Shown: positions 1 through 12,509 of the stretch, one piece after another | Numbering within the stretch: the stretch's first letter is position 1 | How the letters are laid out: each line of letters begins with the position of its first letter | Assembly: GCA_023055355.1 (NCBI GenBank) | Contig: JALJCS010000022.1 | Coordinates: forward strand, 13,089,501-13,153,500 | DNA: 64,000 nt | From: Agelaius tricolor | Lineage: Eukaryota > Chordata > Aves > Passeriformes > Icteridae | Direction: 5' to 3' | Notes under the pieces: generated by a model | What the model saw: the letters and a program-made list of their open reading frames with translations, nothing else | What the model was told of the DNA's origin: nothing | Database searches by the model: none | Position numbers and translations under genes: made by a program

Positions 1-1083
1 CCAGCTACTTCCACGGCTGGAGTTCATGTTTTTAAAAAGCCAGGGAAAATCAACATCACCCATCTTTGTGTTGTTTAGTTTGCAGGTTGAAACGTGCTCC
101 TCATATTCATATTAATGAGCTGCTTCTCATGAGGCAACCCATTAAATTTAATAGGAGAGCAACAAAAACCTCCCATGAAATGAAATAGTTGCAGTTGTGT
201 TTACATTTCCTTGAACGCTGCACTTTGCATTCCCGTGCTAAGAACGAACTTTGCTTTTATTTTTTAATGATAAACAGGTTTTAATGACTGTCTTTAGCCT
301 TTCCTTTTCTGCCACTTTCCTCTTCTCTCCTGGTGGGATAACAGGATCCCATCCTTCACCGGGCACTGGGCACACAATGTCCTCCATGGGAAAAGCAATT
401 TCTCATTATTGTAGCTTTTCAACACTTTTTCCAAATTCATTATTAATTGATGGAGTTTCTAGTTTGGACAGTGATGAACAAAGAGTCCATTTAAAACACT
501 TGTTTCAGTGGTTTTGGGGTTGGTTTAGGGACCTATGCACCATAACCTTCCCTCTTCTGAAAGGACCCCAGTGTTGTTTCAAAACACATTATGAAGCCCA
601 AACTCTGGCAGAAAGAGGATTTCCTCCTGCCTTGGTTCTGCAAAAACACCATTTTTGTCAGCAAGATTTCATTATTATTAAATTATTTGTATGCTTTTAA
701 AATCTCAAACAAGATCCCCCATAGCCAGATGGCCTTTGCTAGCAAAATCCAGCACTATGCAGGGAGCATGTGGGCTGCAAGGGAAATCCTCAGGTGATCT
801 CAAAGGCAGAACTGGCAGCAAAACTTTTCCCAGGCTCCTTAAATCAGGGCAATATTAAGTTTGGAAATCCTGGAGCAAGAGACCCATTTGCACTGGCCCC
901 TGACCTGCAGAATCCCATATTTTGGGATAGCACCTGAATATAAAACTAATAGTAAATGTAGCTGCTGCTGCTGTGGTGTGGTGGCCCCAAAACAAGAGGG
1001 GCTGTGATAAGGACAAAAGCAAGCTGAAGTCTCCAGAGATCTCAATTTTTGTGCCTTAAAATTGGTTCCTTTGTCTCCTCTCA
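1..1083. other. Single-copy DNA, no gene recognised
   Basis: No repeat family, RNA gene or convincing coding exon is seen here. Open frames at 251-700 (+) and 839-1084 (-) have low-complexity, non-protein-like translations and resemble no family I know. The segment is moderately AT-rich. Confidence 0.5.
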
Positions 1084-1409
1084 TAGAAGCCTCTCTGCCC
1101 TGGAGCCAGGCCGGGACACCTGGGGGGGCTCACCTGGACAGGAGCAGCTCCAGGGAGAGCCCAGAGCCCCTGGCAGGGCCTGAAGGGGCTCCAGGAGAGC
1201 TGCAGAGGGACTGGGGACAAGGATGGAGGGACAGGACAAGGGGGAATGACCTTAAGCTGAAGAAGCCTAGGTTTAAATTGGACATGATGAAGAAATCCTG
1301 TCTTCACTTCTTGTCTTACCAACATTTTTACATAAATACAATGTGAACTGTGAGGGGAGTAAATCCTGCAGTAACCTAAAATTAAAATAAACTTAAGTAA
1401 AAATGTTTA
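1084..1409 (+). mobile_element. Chimeric CR1 element, copy A (CR1 body plus non-CR1 tail)
   Basis: The first about 200 bases match the 3' part of avian CR1 in sense orientation, from the 'cacctggacaggagcagctcc' region through the 'gggacaaggatggagggacaggacaagggggaatg' region. From about 1305 it leaves CR1 and enters a roughly 100-base tail (aacatttttacataaatac, then gcagtaacctaaa) that ends at 'aaaatgtttatc', directly followed by the CTTT tract. The same CR1-to-tail junction and the same ending recur inverted at 12510-13030. The 5' end is truncated at about 1091, as is usual for LINE insertions. It lacks the standard CR1 3' terminus (ATTCTATG-type repeats). Confidence 0.75.
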
Positions 1410-1713
<304 letters not shown>

Positions 1714-1729
1714 AGTATCTATGTGATAT

Positions 1730-2000
1730 GAATCTGGCAGTGGGAATGGCTCCCAGTGCCAGAGAGCAGGGATGGATGGGATATTGGGAATTGGGAATTG
1801 TTTCCTGGGAGGCTGGGGATGAGCTGGGATAGAATTCCCAGCATGTGGCTGCCCCTGGATCCCTGGCAGTGCCCAAGGCCAGGCTGGACACTGGGGCTGG
1901 GAGCACCTGGGACAGTGGGAGGGGTCCCTGCCATGGCAGGGCTGGCACTGGGTGGGATTTAAGGTCCTTTCCAACCCAAACCACGCCATGATTCTCTGAT
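1730..2000 (+). mobile_element. CR1 LINE 3' fragment
   Basis: Sense-strand CR1 3' end: 'ggatccctggcagtgcccaa' block, 'ctggacactggggctgggag' block, 'ggtccctgccatggcaggg' block, then 'aaggtcctttccaacccaaa' and a decayed ATTCTATG-type terminus ('catgattctctga'). 5'-truncated; no ORF2 domain is present. Its first bases continue the CR1 sequence close to where copy A leaves it, so the two may be parts of one split element. Confidence 0.9.
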
Positions 2001-2604
2001 CTGCAGTTCTTAGGTGTCCTACAAGCCCTTTCCTGTTGGTGATGATGCTCCAGTCTCCTGACCCTCCCAAATGAGCCCCAGGGCAGTGCCCAGGGGTCTG
2101 TCCCTGCTGGATTAACCACTGCAGAGGAGGAGCACCACAGTGTGCAACAACCTGACACAAACATCCTAACACTTCAGGGTGCATAACCAGGGTGAAGTGC
2201 AGCTGAAGTCATGTGGCTTTCCTCCAAAAGCTAAAAATTAAAATAAATGTTTGATTGAACAGGAAAAATGCAATACCCAGGAAGCTGCTGTGTTGCTCTC
2301 TCTTAATTTTCCTGTAGCCATTAGAGAGACATTTTTTCACAGCTGTTTTATTTTTCCTGCCGCAGGATCATGTCTCTCCCAGCCTTTATAATTTTGATTT
2401 CTCAGACCAATCTCCTCTTAATCTTTTGGTTCAGCAGGGCTGGAGCCCACGGTCCTGCCACAGTGCCCTCTCCATCCAGCTGTGCACACCAGACAGCCTG
2501 GCAAGCAAAATAACAAAGGCTCTTCTTTTTGTACACATTTGCATCTCTTTGCTCCTTGTGTTTTTTCATCACATGAATTTTATTTTATTTTTTATAAGGT
2601 GTTC
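2001..2604. other. Single-copy DNA
   Basis: No gene or known repeat recognised between two CR1 fragments. AT-rich stretches lie at 2230-2420 and 2520-2600. Confidence 0.5.
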
Positions 2605-2730
2605 AGGGCTAGGCTGGATGGGGCTTGGAGCAACCCAGGATAGTGGAAGGTGTCCCTGTCCATGGCAGGGGGCAGGACAGGATGGAATTTAAGGTCCCTT
2701 CCCACCCAACCCAGTCTGTGGTTTTACGGT
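2605..2730 (+). mobile_element. Short CR1 LINE 3' fragment
   Basis: Sense CR1 3' end ('ggatggggcttggagcaacc', then 'ggaatttaaggtcccttccc'). It differs from the commoner GC-rich copies in this window and resembles the older CR1 form with 'ggggcttggagcaacc', so it is probably a different, older subfamily. Confidence 0.8.
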
Positions 2731-5700
2731 AAAAATATCTAATTCATAGAAATGACGCAAATAAGAATTTAGGAAAATAAATGCTCCTCCCTAAACATGG
2801 AGGAGCTGTTGGACATCCAAGAACCATCAATATCCTGGGAAGTCCCCCTGGAGCAGCTGCTGGAGCTCCCTGGCTTTGGCAAGGCACTGTGAATGTTCCT
2901 GGCTGTGGATGGTGGCTCTGAAGGAGCCGAGAGGGGAAAAACAGGAGGGAAGCCAGCACTGGGAAGGGCAGGATCTGCTGGAGCCCAGGCTGGCACAGCC
3001 CTGGCGTGCTCCTCATCCTGCACCACCTCCATGCTCAGCTCTCCCAGTGCTGCAAGCCTAAACCCCACAAGGAAAACTGGAAAGAACTAAGAGACGAGGA
3101 CAGCAGCTTGCTCCTTCAAAACCAGAGGAGGAATCACAGCCTCAAAGAGTCGCAGCATATTTCTTACAAACATTTGAGCTCTGCTTACATCAAATGTCCT
3201 TGTGTTCAGAACAGGTGGCTCACCAACCCTTTTCCTCTGTAATTTCCCTATGAAAGCCGTCTTATTTATCTCTCAGACTCATCTGAAAATTACAAAAAAT
3301 GAAAACAAAACATGTTGGAAAAGCATTTATTGGGAGAGTTGCAGTCTTGGGGGATATTCTCCAAGGGAAAGGGATGTTTAATTAAACACACAAGGCAGTG
3401 CTCGCCCAATGGAAGGCGCCTCTGAAGTCCTGGTGGCTGTTTCCTGGCACACATTACTCCCAGGATTCCTCAGGGAGTGTTTATTTTGGATAACTCAGGC
3501 TTCCACAGGCACACCAAGAGGTGAGGTAACAGCTAAAGCACCACCACGATACAGCTTCCATTTGGGTGACATCTTTCAGTTTCTCATCCAAGACAGGAAT
3601 AAATAAAATTAAACCACACGCGGACACTTCCTCTGCATCCCCAGCACCACTGTTGATGCTGATCACGTGGAAAACTCAGCATTTTATTTTCTTTTTTTTC
3701 CCAGAGTTCTCTGTGGATGTACAACCAGAAACAAGGAGAGAAGTGCTGAATGCTGAAGAAGGGAATTAGCCAATTTGTTAATGACAACTTATTTGGGTGC
3801 AGCCCCATTCCCTTCGGAACGGGCGCTCTTTATTCAACCTTTCAATGTCAGTTATCATTTTTAAAGCAGCTTGACCTGGAAGCACACAGTTAAAATTGTG
3901 GTGACTGTTAATGACAGTTTTATTGGACACTATGCTTATAGTTCACATTTTGAGGTCTGTATGTAATTGATCTTTCTCCCCTACATGAGAAACACTGCAA
4001 TGAGTTGGTTGCAGCACCACATTATAGATATAGAGAAATAATAATGATGTCACCTTGAGATTCAAAGATCGTGGAATAGTAATAGTCTCCTAGCTCATTC
4101 TCCCAACTGTGATGACCTCTCCAGTACTAAATCTTAACAGTCTCAGCATTATTTTTGAATTATTCATGCTAGCCTTTTCCCTCACTACAAAATCAAGGAA
4201 AATGAATGCATCATGCTCTGTCAGCTCCACAGGTATTTTGGTAAAAGTATAAAATGTTATTTGGTTTCAAAAAAATCCGTGCAGCAATACAGGTCACTTG
4301 CTAGGCTGAGCAAAAACAAAATTTCATATGCAGAAGAGATGGGACACATCCATTCTAGGGCTGGATGAGGCATTTTGAATCCCTGGAAGTTGGGTTTTGA
4401 TTAATTACAGCTTCTCCCGCAGAAATAAAACGGGAATTAAAGAAGCATCAACACACACAAAGCATTTTTCACCAACTCAGACGGGGTTGCAATCATTCCA
4501 GGGATTGAGCAGGGCGTCAGGACACGAGGAGTTATGGGCTGGGGACAGAGAGACACTTTTTAATGTCATATTTAGAGGTGGAACCAGTGGTGATGCTCAG
4601 GAAAGAGGGCAGCCATTCATTCCTCTGCCCATCCCAGCCAGAACAGCGGTGGCTCCTCAAGGCAGCAGGTTGATAACTCTTCTAGACCATCAAAGCTGGA
4701 TAATAAGAGAGCGCTACAGTTTTATTCCAGTGATGGATCTCATAAAAAGTGCACATGGGAATAAAATAAAATGCATGTAAATGTAAACTCGAGCAGATAT
4801 CCTGATTCATCTGTAGCTGGTGACCTTTAAGTTCATTATGAAAAACAAATGTCAAGCTTTCAAAAGACAGGAGTATCCCTGGCTTTGCTGGGGATTTTGT
4901 ATGCTATGGCACAGACTGTATTAATTTAGTCTGGCATCAATAACCTTGAAATCAGGATTTTGCACTAAAAATCTAGTTTTATGTTTATTCAGAAAGCAAA
5001 GATAAAAGGCGACTTTATTTTAAGGGACCCTCCTGTGGCTACAGGGCAAACGTAATGTAACACTCTGGATTTCCACTACCTTGCTATTCAATGCCAGCTC
5101 CCATGGCAACAGATTTTATAGGAATACAAGGAGTGTGATGAAGATCTCCCTTGATTTTGCACCGAGTTTAATTATGGAAAAGTCTCCAGCCTGCAGAGTT
5201 CCTTGGCATCTGTGGCACGACAAATGCTCCTGGAAAGCCTCGGTCAGAACCAGCCCCAGGTCCCCTGGAGAAGGAAAAGAACCTCATTCATCCACTGTGG
5301 AAAACTGAGAGATGCTGGATGTTGATACTGACACCAAAAATTTCAACTGATTAACAGGGGAATATCACGTAATTGCTGAAGAAACAACATCTGATCAATT
5401 AATTACTTCTCTAACTCGAACAAGAAGTGCTTTTATGCTTCCATTCTCCTCTCAATTAGTTCATAAGCTGGAAGACAGTCAGTCTGATGAGGCTAAAGAA
5501 TTTAAATGTATTTTTTCTCAATTATTGGCTTTTTTTTGGTTGTAGTTATGCTAACAGAGCTACCTGCTGTCTCTCTCTCCATCCTCTTTGCTCCTGCTAA
5601 TAAAGGGACACTCTCACTGCAATGAATCTCCTGCCATATTTTTAAAGGAACAAAACCCCACTCACATCTCAAAAAGAAACAACAAAAGCATCTACAAAAA

Positions 5701-5945
5701 TCACTGGTTTTGGTGTAATTGAGCATCATCAGGACTTTATTGCAGTTATGGTGCTTTGACATGCCCAGACAAGTGTCCCAGCAGGGGCAAAAAAACCATT
5801 ACAGACCAACAGGTACCCACAGTTAAATGTTGGAACAGCAAGAAGTTGAAGAAAATTGGGATGTAAAACTTCCTTCCATCCAGAAATTTTGTCACCACAA
5901 GCTACATCAATTACAAATAAAAATAGCCCAGATTTTCTCTTCACC
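2731..5945. other. Single-copy DNA, no gene recognised
   Basis: About 3.2 kb without recognisable repeats, RNA genes or coding exons. The part from about 3800 to 5500 is AT-rich and complex in sequence (not low-complexity), as in conserved or simply old single-copy DNA. The open frame at 4397-4780 (+) has no recognisable protein similarity. Confidence 0.5.
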
Positions 5946-6325
5946 TGTCCTGTGGAGCCAGGCTGAGAGAGCTGGGGATGCTCACCTGGAGGGGAGAAGA
6001 ATCCAGGGAGAGCTCAGAGTCATCTCCAGAGGATCCCAGAGAGCTGCAGAGGGACTGGGGACAAGGATGGAGGGACAGGAGCCAGGGAATGGCTGCCAGT
6101 GCCAGAGGGCAGGGATGGATGGGAGATTGGGAATTGGGAATTGTTCCCTGGCAGGGTGGGCAGGCCCCTGGATCCCTGGCAGTGCCCAAGGCCAGGCTGG
6201 ACACTGGGGCTGGGAGCACCTGGGACAGTGGAAGATACCCCTGCCCGTGGCAAGGGGTAGAACAAGATCAGCTTTAAGGTCCTTTCCAACTTTACCTATT
6301 CTAGGATTCTATAAAAATCAAACGG
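5946..6325 (+). mobile_element. CR1 LINE 3' fragment
   Basis: About 380 bases of sense CR1, from the 'ggagccaggctgag' region through 'gggacaaggatggagggaca', 'gattgggaattgggaattgt', 'cccaaggccaggctggacac' to 'aaggtcctttccaac' and a decayed terminus 'ctaggattctata'. 5'-truncated. All overlapping frames are CR1 sequence, not a host gene. Confidence 0.92.
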
Positions 6326-8645
6326 GCTTTTGCACTGACTTCAGTGAGAAAAGATTTGTCCCCCTAGTTTAAGCATTTGTATTTATTTTCTACCAAAAAA
6401 TCTGGACTTTCGATCACTTTCTAGCTATATTTCTGCCTTTCACTCTGCACAAACCAGCTCCATATTTAAGCATTATACCAAAAATTCCTGTATTTCAAAC
6501 ACTCTGAGCCCATGTGGTGCTCGGCTGAGGATGGACAGAGGGCTCCAGACAAGGCCACGAGCCCTGAGCTGTGTTGTCACTGTCACAGCTCTTTGAAGCA
6601 CAGACAGGCACTATCAACTGATGCTGTGCAGGGTCTCCCAGTCACAATGGTGGAGTCATTCCACCAGAGCGTTGGATTTTCCTTTCCTGATGGCTCCTGC
6701 ACATGAAAGAGGCCCTTATCTGCCTGTGGAGCAAACAGGGGGCTGAGAGCCAAAGAGCTGCCCAAAGATCCCCCCACGGCTCCGCCAGCACGGCCGGATG
6801 AGCTCATGGCACTTCTCCTCCCTGACTCTGCTCCTGCAGCAGCCAGAGGGGATGGCCCCGGCCATCAAAGCAGAGTCATTCCCTGAGTGGTGACAAATGA
6901 CCCTGAACTCGAAAAAATGCAGCCTGATCTATCTGGGGGGAAATAATCTTAAACAAAGGTGCTCGGTGGTGGGAGGAAATCTGGCCAGAAGCAAGAGCAC
7001 AACAAGGAACACGGGAGTGATACCAGCGGATTAAATATGAATAACTGAAAGCTTTCAGAATTGTCTGCGGGCTCCTGATGGCACATGTGGCACTTAGAGG
7101 AAAGGACAGGGCAGGAGGTGTCACTTGTCACCGGCCAGGGCAGAGCACACAAACCTTGACACTTCTCCTACCTCACCTCCCCATTCCCAGCAGGATCCTG
7201 TGGCTCCAAAGGCACAAAAATGCAGCTCCTCAGTCCTGGCCATTAATCTAAAAAGCTGCATCGCAGCGACTTAAAGCAGCTCTTTTCAAATTCCCTTCCC
7301 TTTAATTCCATAAGTACCCAGCTATTTTAGGCTCTTGATATAAAACCCACCAAATATTTGTGGGTAATTCCTCTACTTCTGCTTAGCCTTGTAAGCCCAG
7401 AGGAATACAGAGCAGCAGACCTAGATCCCAGTTTTAACTCCAGTTTCTATTTTAACACCAAATTTCCATGGAATTGCTACAAAAAAAAAGGCAGGGAAAC
7501 ATCTTTGTGGACAGTAATTCTGTTGGTTAAATCTCCCTTTGATCTTCCTTAAGTTTTGTCTTTCTCAAGGTGTGATTGTTTTTACTGTTCTTTATTTCAT
7601 GGGTGCAGATATATCTATATAGGCCTAAAAAATTTTGCAATCACTCATTTCCAATTAAAAGGGATCACAGGGAAATGCATTTAGGGAGGTTGATCAAGTC
7701 CTTTTCTCTTTGGAAAATAAAAGAAGGGGGGAAAAAAGGGTGAATTCTTGGTCACTGCACATCCTCCAGCCTCTCTCAAACTGTAATATTTTGTGTTTTT
7801 TCTGAAAATTCTCACTGCATTTTGCTTCCATGCCATGTTTGTGCTCACTGTTTTTCAAATTTCCTTGCCAAATATGCCTTCAAAATGAAATACATGTTTT
7901 CAGAATAGTCCATTAAAAGTACTGAACATTTTCAAGAAAAATTCTTATTTCTCCATGCCTGCACTTTTAAAGAGAGCAGAGCCTGGTATTTTTTAATTTT
8001 TTTTGTGATGCAAAATATATAGATATATTATGTTATATGAGGCACAGTGATGATTTTATTCCAACATAAATGTCATTCTCACATAGTAATTTCATTTGGA
8101 CTAGCAGGAGTGACTTTTTTTGAGGTGTTTGCACCTAATATTAATGTTAAAGTTTAAACTATTTCATGGAAGGATAACGACAGCCAATTAACAGGCAGGG
8201 CAGGATTTACTGGTTTCCACTGGAAATACCAGCTCCCTCCAACTCTCTGCAACATTTTAGAGCAAAATCATTATTTTTCTTTAAAAACATCTAGGAATAC
8301 ACACATGGAAGTGAAGAAACGTTTCCCCTTCACTGTTTACCTCCAGGCCTTGCCAGGGAAATGCCACTCAGGCTCTGAGGTCAGCCTGGGTTTGAGCAGC
8401 GCTCCGCATTCCTGAACTCCTTCCCAAATCTCGGCAAAGGCAAAGGGAGCAAAACAAATGGCAGATGTGGGAATTGGGGAAAGGAAACGGTCATTTTTCC
8501 AGCGTGGGTCACGGAGAAGAGATTAGTGAGTGCAGGATGGCTGAAACATGCTGGCACAGGCAGAGGAGCTGGCCTTGGCCCAGGACAAACAGTGCCAGAG
8601 CCGGGAGAGCTGGGAGCGCTGGGAGCCGCGCGCACGGGGCCGGGA
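6326..8645. other. Single-copy DNA, no gene recognised
   Basis: No known repeat or exon recognised. 7550-8150 is AT-rich. 8380-8645 becomes GC-rich on approach to the E-box minisatellite. Confidence 0.5.
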
Positions 8646-9113
8646 GCCACGTGCCAGGGAGTGCCCCACGTGCCACGGAGTGTCCCTAATGCCATGGAGT
8701 GCCCCACGTGCCATGGAGTGTCCCTAATGCCATGGAGTGCCCCCACGTGCCATGGAGTGCCCCACGTGCCAGGGAGTGCCCCATGTGCCATGGAGTGCCC
8801 CACGTGCCAGGGAGTGCCCCCCAAATGCCATGGAGTGCCCCACGTGCCACGGAGTGCCCCACGTGCCATGGAGTGTGCCCCACATGCCATGGAGTGCCCT
8901 ACATGCCAGGGAGTGCCCCACATGCCAGGGAGTGCCCCACGTGCCACGGAGTGCCCCACGTGCCATGGAGTGCCCCTAATGCCACAGAGTGCCCCATGTG
9001 CTATGGAGTGTCCCACGTGCCATGGAGTGCCCCATGTGCCATGGAGCGCCCCATGTGCCATGGAATGCCCCTGGATCCCCACATGCCCTTGGCTCCCCAC
9101 ATGCCATGGAGTG
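8646..9113 (+). repeat. 19-bp minisatellite containing E-box (CACGTG) motifs
   Basis: Roughly two dozen tandem units with a 19-bp period; a typical unit is CCCCACGTGCCATGGAGTG. Variants carry AGGGAG or ACGGAG instead of ATGGAG, or CCTAATGCC / CACATGCC in place of CACGTGCC. I count 11 intact CACGTG palindromes, starting at 8648, 8667, 8705, 8744, 8763, 8801, 8841, 8860, 8938, 8957 and 9014. The unit is stop-free in several frames and 19 is not a multiple of 3, which explains long spurious open frames on both strands. Confidence 0.95.
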
Positions 9114-9349
9114 CCCTTGGCTCACCTCCCCTGGCTCCCAGCCCTCCTGGGGGGGTTCCAGCACAGGCTGGGATGAGCAGCTCCCCTCGGGATGGGGGAA
9201 TGTGGGCAAAGCTGATTGACCCTGGCTGGAAACGGATCCTGCTCAAGTTTTGTGATGGGATTGCAGCTGGACCTTCCTCTTGGTAATGGCAGGAAACCTG
9301 GCTTGGAAGAGCCAGGACACTGTGGAAAGCCTCAGGAGAACCACAGAGG

Positions 9350-9545
9350 GTGGGCAGGCCCTGGCACAGGTGCCCAGAGCAGCTGGGGCTGCCCCTGCAT
9401 CCCTGGCAGTGCCCAAGGCCAGGCTGGACACTGGGGCTGGGAGCACCTGGGACAGTGGGAGGTGTTCCTGCCATGGCAGGAGTGGCACTGGGTGGCTTTG
9501 GGGTCCCTCCCAACCCAAACCATTCCATGATTCTATGGATTCTGA
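9350..9545 (+). mobile_element. CR1 LINE 3' fragment
   Basis: Sense CR1 3' end with 'ggcacaggtgcccagagcag', 'cccaaggccaggctggacac' and a well-preserved terminus 'caaaccattccatgattctatggattctg', retaining ATTCTATG-like repeats. Truncated to about 195 bases. Confidence 0.92.
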
Positions 9546-9955
9546 ATAAATCCCTGATTTCTTTTCCATGTGTTAGTGACACAGTGGCAGGAGATGCCAG
9601 TCCAGGTCACCCTAAATCCAGGGGACAATAATTTACCTCAGTAACTCCAGTCCAAGCAGGAATAATAATTCCTCCCCACCACCTTCTTAGACTTGTGCAG
9701 TATTTTAGCCACATTCCCACCGAGGGCAGGCACAGCCAGAGTAACTCTGGGAAAGGGAAAATACAGCTCTGGAGACAGGAAAAGTGGACCCAGAGACCAC
9801 CCAGCCACGGCAGGACGAATGAGATGTCATCCGTGGTATCCCACAGCTCAGGATGTTATTCTTGAGCAGTGCACAATCAATTATGTCTGTATGGAATGAC
9901 TCCACTCCCTTTTTTTGGGTCTCCGGGAAATCTTTGTTCAAATTGAAGATGGTTT
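9546..9955. other. Single-copy DNA
   Basis: No gene or repeat recognised between a CR1 fragment and the MIR-like relic. Confidence 0.5.
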
Positions 9956-10125
9956 TCTAACAGGCTCCACTCTTTACCCAATTTTCCAGCTGAGTTGACT
10001 GAGGCCCAGGCAGGTCAAAAGGCTTACCCAAGGTCAGGGAGGGAATCAATGAGTTGGGTCAGATTAGATCTCAGCCTGTTCCTTGCTTTTCATCCTCTGC
10101 TGTTCCTGCTGGACCACTGTTAGAA
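9956..10125 (+). mobile_element. MIR / CORE-SINE relic
   Basis: The segment reads like the MIR core and 3' region: 'ttttccagctgagttgactgaggcccaggcaggtcaaaaggcttacccaaggtca', then a diverged 'gggaatcaatgagttgggtc' part and a 'ggaccactg' end. The 'actgaggcccag' and 'cccaaggtca' blocks are the hallmark of MIR-type amniote SINEs. It is old, with many substitutions. Assignment is from memory of the consensus. Confidence 0.65.
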
Positions 10126-12509
10126 CCAGGTTAACAAAATGTCATGGATACGCTTTAAAAATATATATTTTTAAACTTGTTATTCCAATAAGAATTAAGT
10201 TCTTTAGACAGCATGCTATATAAGATTAGGTTTCAAGAGGTGAGGCCTTTGCTGCAAGGAATTCAATATCCAGCACAATGTAAAATATCCAGCAGGAGAA
10301 AGACTTTTACTACTGTATAAAAATAATAAAAATGCAGAAAAGTCAAATTCACAGATCAAATGCTGAAGTGCTCACTCGGGTCAAGTTCTGCCTGGCTTTA
10401 ATTGTATTTTGCCTTGGGAAAAGGCTTCAGATCTGGCCATAAATTAGTATGCTGATCCCATGGCATGAACGGTGTTTTATTTACTTATTCCCTGGAATAT
10501 GCTGCAGAATTCAAGTAGCAGTTAAGCTAAAAAGAGTCACTCATCCGAATCTGAAGGAGCTGTGGTGTTTGTGAGAATAATCTTGGGCTGCCTCTTCCAA
10601 CCACCCAGTGGGTAATTTGGCATGAATTGCCCAAAATGGCCCATTTCCCCCTAAGGGATGTGTGTGTTTCCTGAACTTAGGCACCGAGAGGCACCAAAAG
10701 CTCTGGATTTTCAGGAAAAAAATGTCTTCCCTGGGAGAGCTGAGCCTTCCCCATCTCTGGGGATTTCCCCACCCACCGAGGGAAAGCCGTGAGCAGTCTG
10801 GAGCTGGTGAAGGGGTATGGCCTGGAGACCTCCCCCAACCCAGCCAGGACTATTTTCCAGTCCTGCAGCATCACTGGATATTGTCCTTCTCAGGGTTAAT
10901 TTTTAAAGACCACTTCAGGGGCAGATTTTCCCCCCAGTGGTCCCTGTGTGCTGCCAGATCCTTGCCAGCTCTCCTGATAGATGTGGCATGGAGAGAGCGG
11001 AATATAAGTTTATTTCCCAGCTATTACTCCATAAATAAAACAAACAAAACATTCATCAAACTGTGGTGGTTTTTTTTCCTTCATTCAGTTTCATCCCACC
11101 AAACCACAGAAGAATTGTTCTGGGCATTTTGTTTTCAGACAATGGGAAAAGGTTTTGCTTTGGAAAGTCCAGTCAGGAATTTTCTTTTCCCGATTTTCAG
11201 ATCCGTCACAGGGGCACTCGGAACTCTTGGCAAAGTTCAGCGCTGAGGAAACTGCATCTCATCACTTCTCATCTGCAGATCAAAGCAATTCACTGGTAAC
11301 ATGAAAAGCCTGTATTTAAAACCTGACAGGATACCCTTAGAAAAAAAATTAAAAGAACAAGCTCAGAAATTCTGGGAAGAATGCATTTGGAGTTTCAAGC
11401 AAAATAAAACAACATCTAAAAAGCAGTATTAAAAATATCCTCGGATGCAAGAGAAACATTTGTATTTGCCCAGTGCTGAAACAATAAACGAATGAAAACG
11501 ATCTCTGCTCCGTGTTCCAGAGCAGGATAAAAACTGTTCAACCATTAAACAGGGTTCAACTCTGCTGGCTTTCCTCCTGTGCTTCCATAAAGGCCAGGAA
11601 AAGCTAAACCAGGCAGGAGATGACAGAAATTTGCAGGAAGCATCCTGAGACTGGAGAAATTTGGGAAGTTTTAAACAAAATGTGCAAATTCAGGAGCAAA
11701 GCACTCGTTCACCTGCTCCTCCTGACTGCTGGTGCCTTTCAGCACTTTCAGAAACAGAAATGTTTCCTCTCTTTTGACTGGCACAGCTCCCCTTTTCCTC
11801 CTCGGGCTGGCTCTGGAGCCGCTTTGCCTCCACCTTGTTTGTGTCAGAACTGGGAGCACACGGAGGTTTCAGCAGCTGCCTGACCTTTCCAAGGTGTGCA
11901 CCTCCACCTTCCCCACCCTGGGACCTCCTTATGCTTAAAATCTGCTCCAGCTTCACTTGAACTATTTCATCTGAAGGTGCTTAATGTCACAAACAATTTT
12001 ATTTTTTTTTCCTCCCATTGCAGGTCAGTTGGCATTTTAATGCTTATTATTAAAGGGCTTTTGAAAGCTGAGCATGGAATAGATTTGCCTCCATCGATGG
12101 ACACAGGAGAGCATCCCAGGCCAGCTGTGCACCTGCCACCTGGACTTGCTGGATGTGGCCTCAGGAGCCTTTTGGAGGGATGTCAGCTCCCAGGGCTGTG
12201 GGAACACAGCCAGGTCCAGCACAGCCCAGCCAGGGCTGTCCCAGCGTGTGGCTCCAGTTAACCAGAGCATTCCTCTGCTCCCAGCCTGGACACCAGCACC
12301 CTCTGGGAGCAGGCCAAAGGGAATTTCACCCATTTTCACATTTATAAAACATTTTATCTACTTATCCATTTGTCTATTATGTACTCAGGCTGCTGTTTGA
12401 ATAGGGAGCAGAACCCAGACCCAAGCCAAGATTGGTGCCAGGGACAGGAACAGTCCTGGGTATATCCCACCACTATTATGGGACAATTCATGTCACAGAG
12501 ACACTAAGT
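10126..12509. other. Single-copy DNA, no gene recognised
   Basis: No known repeat or clear exon. AT-rich at 10140-10340 and 11340-11480. The polypyrimidine tract ending TTGCAG at about 12003-12023 resembles a + strand splice acceptor, but no matching donor is evident nearby. Confidence 0.5.

Noticed and set aside
8381..9582. Long open frames on both strands (CHGVPHVPWSAP- and GTWGTPWHVGHS-type repeats)
   Set aside because: Read-through of the stop-free 19-bp minisatellite in several frames; open on both strands at once, with no protein family recognised.
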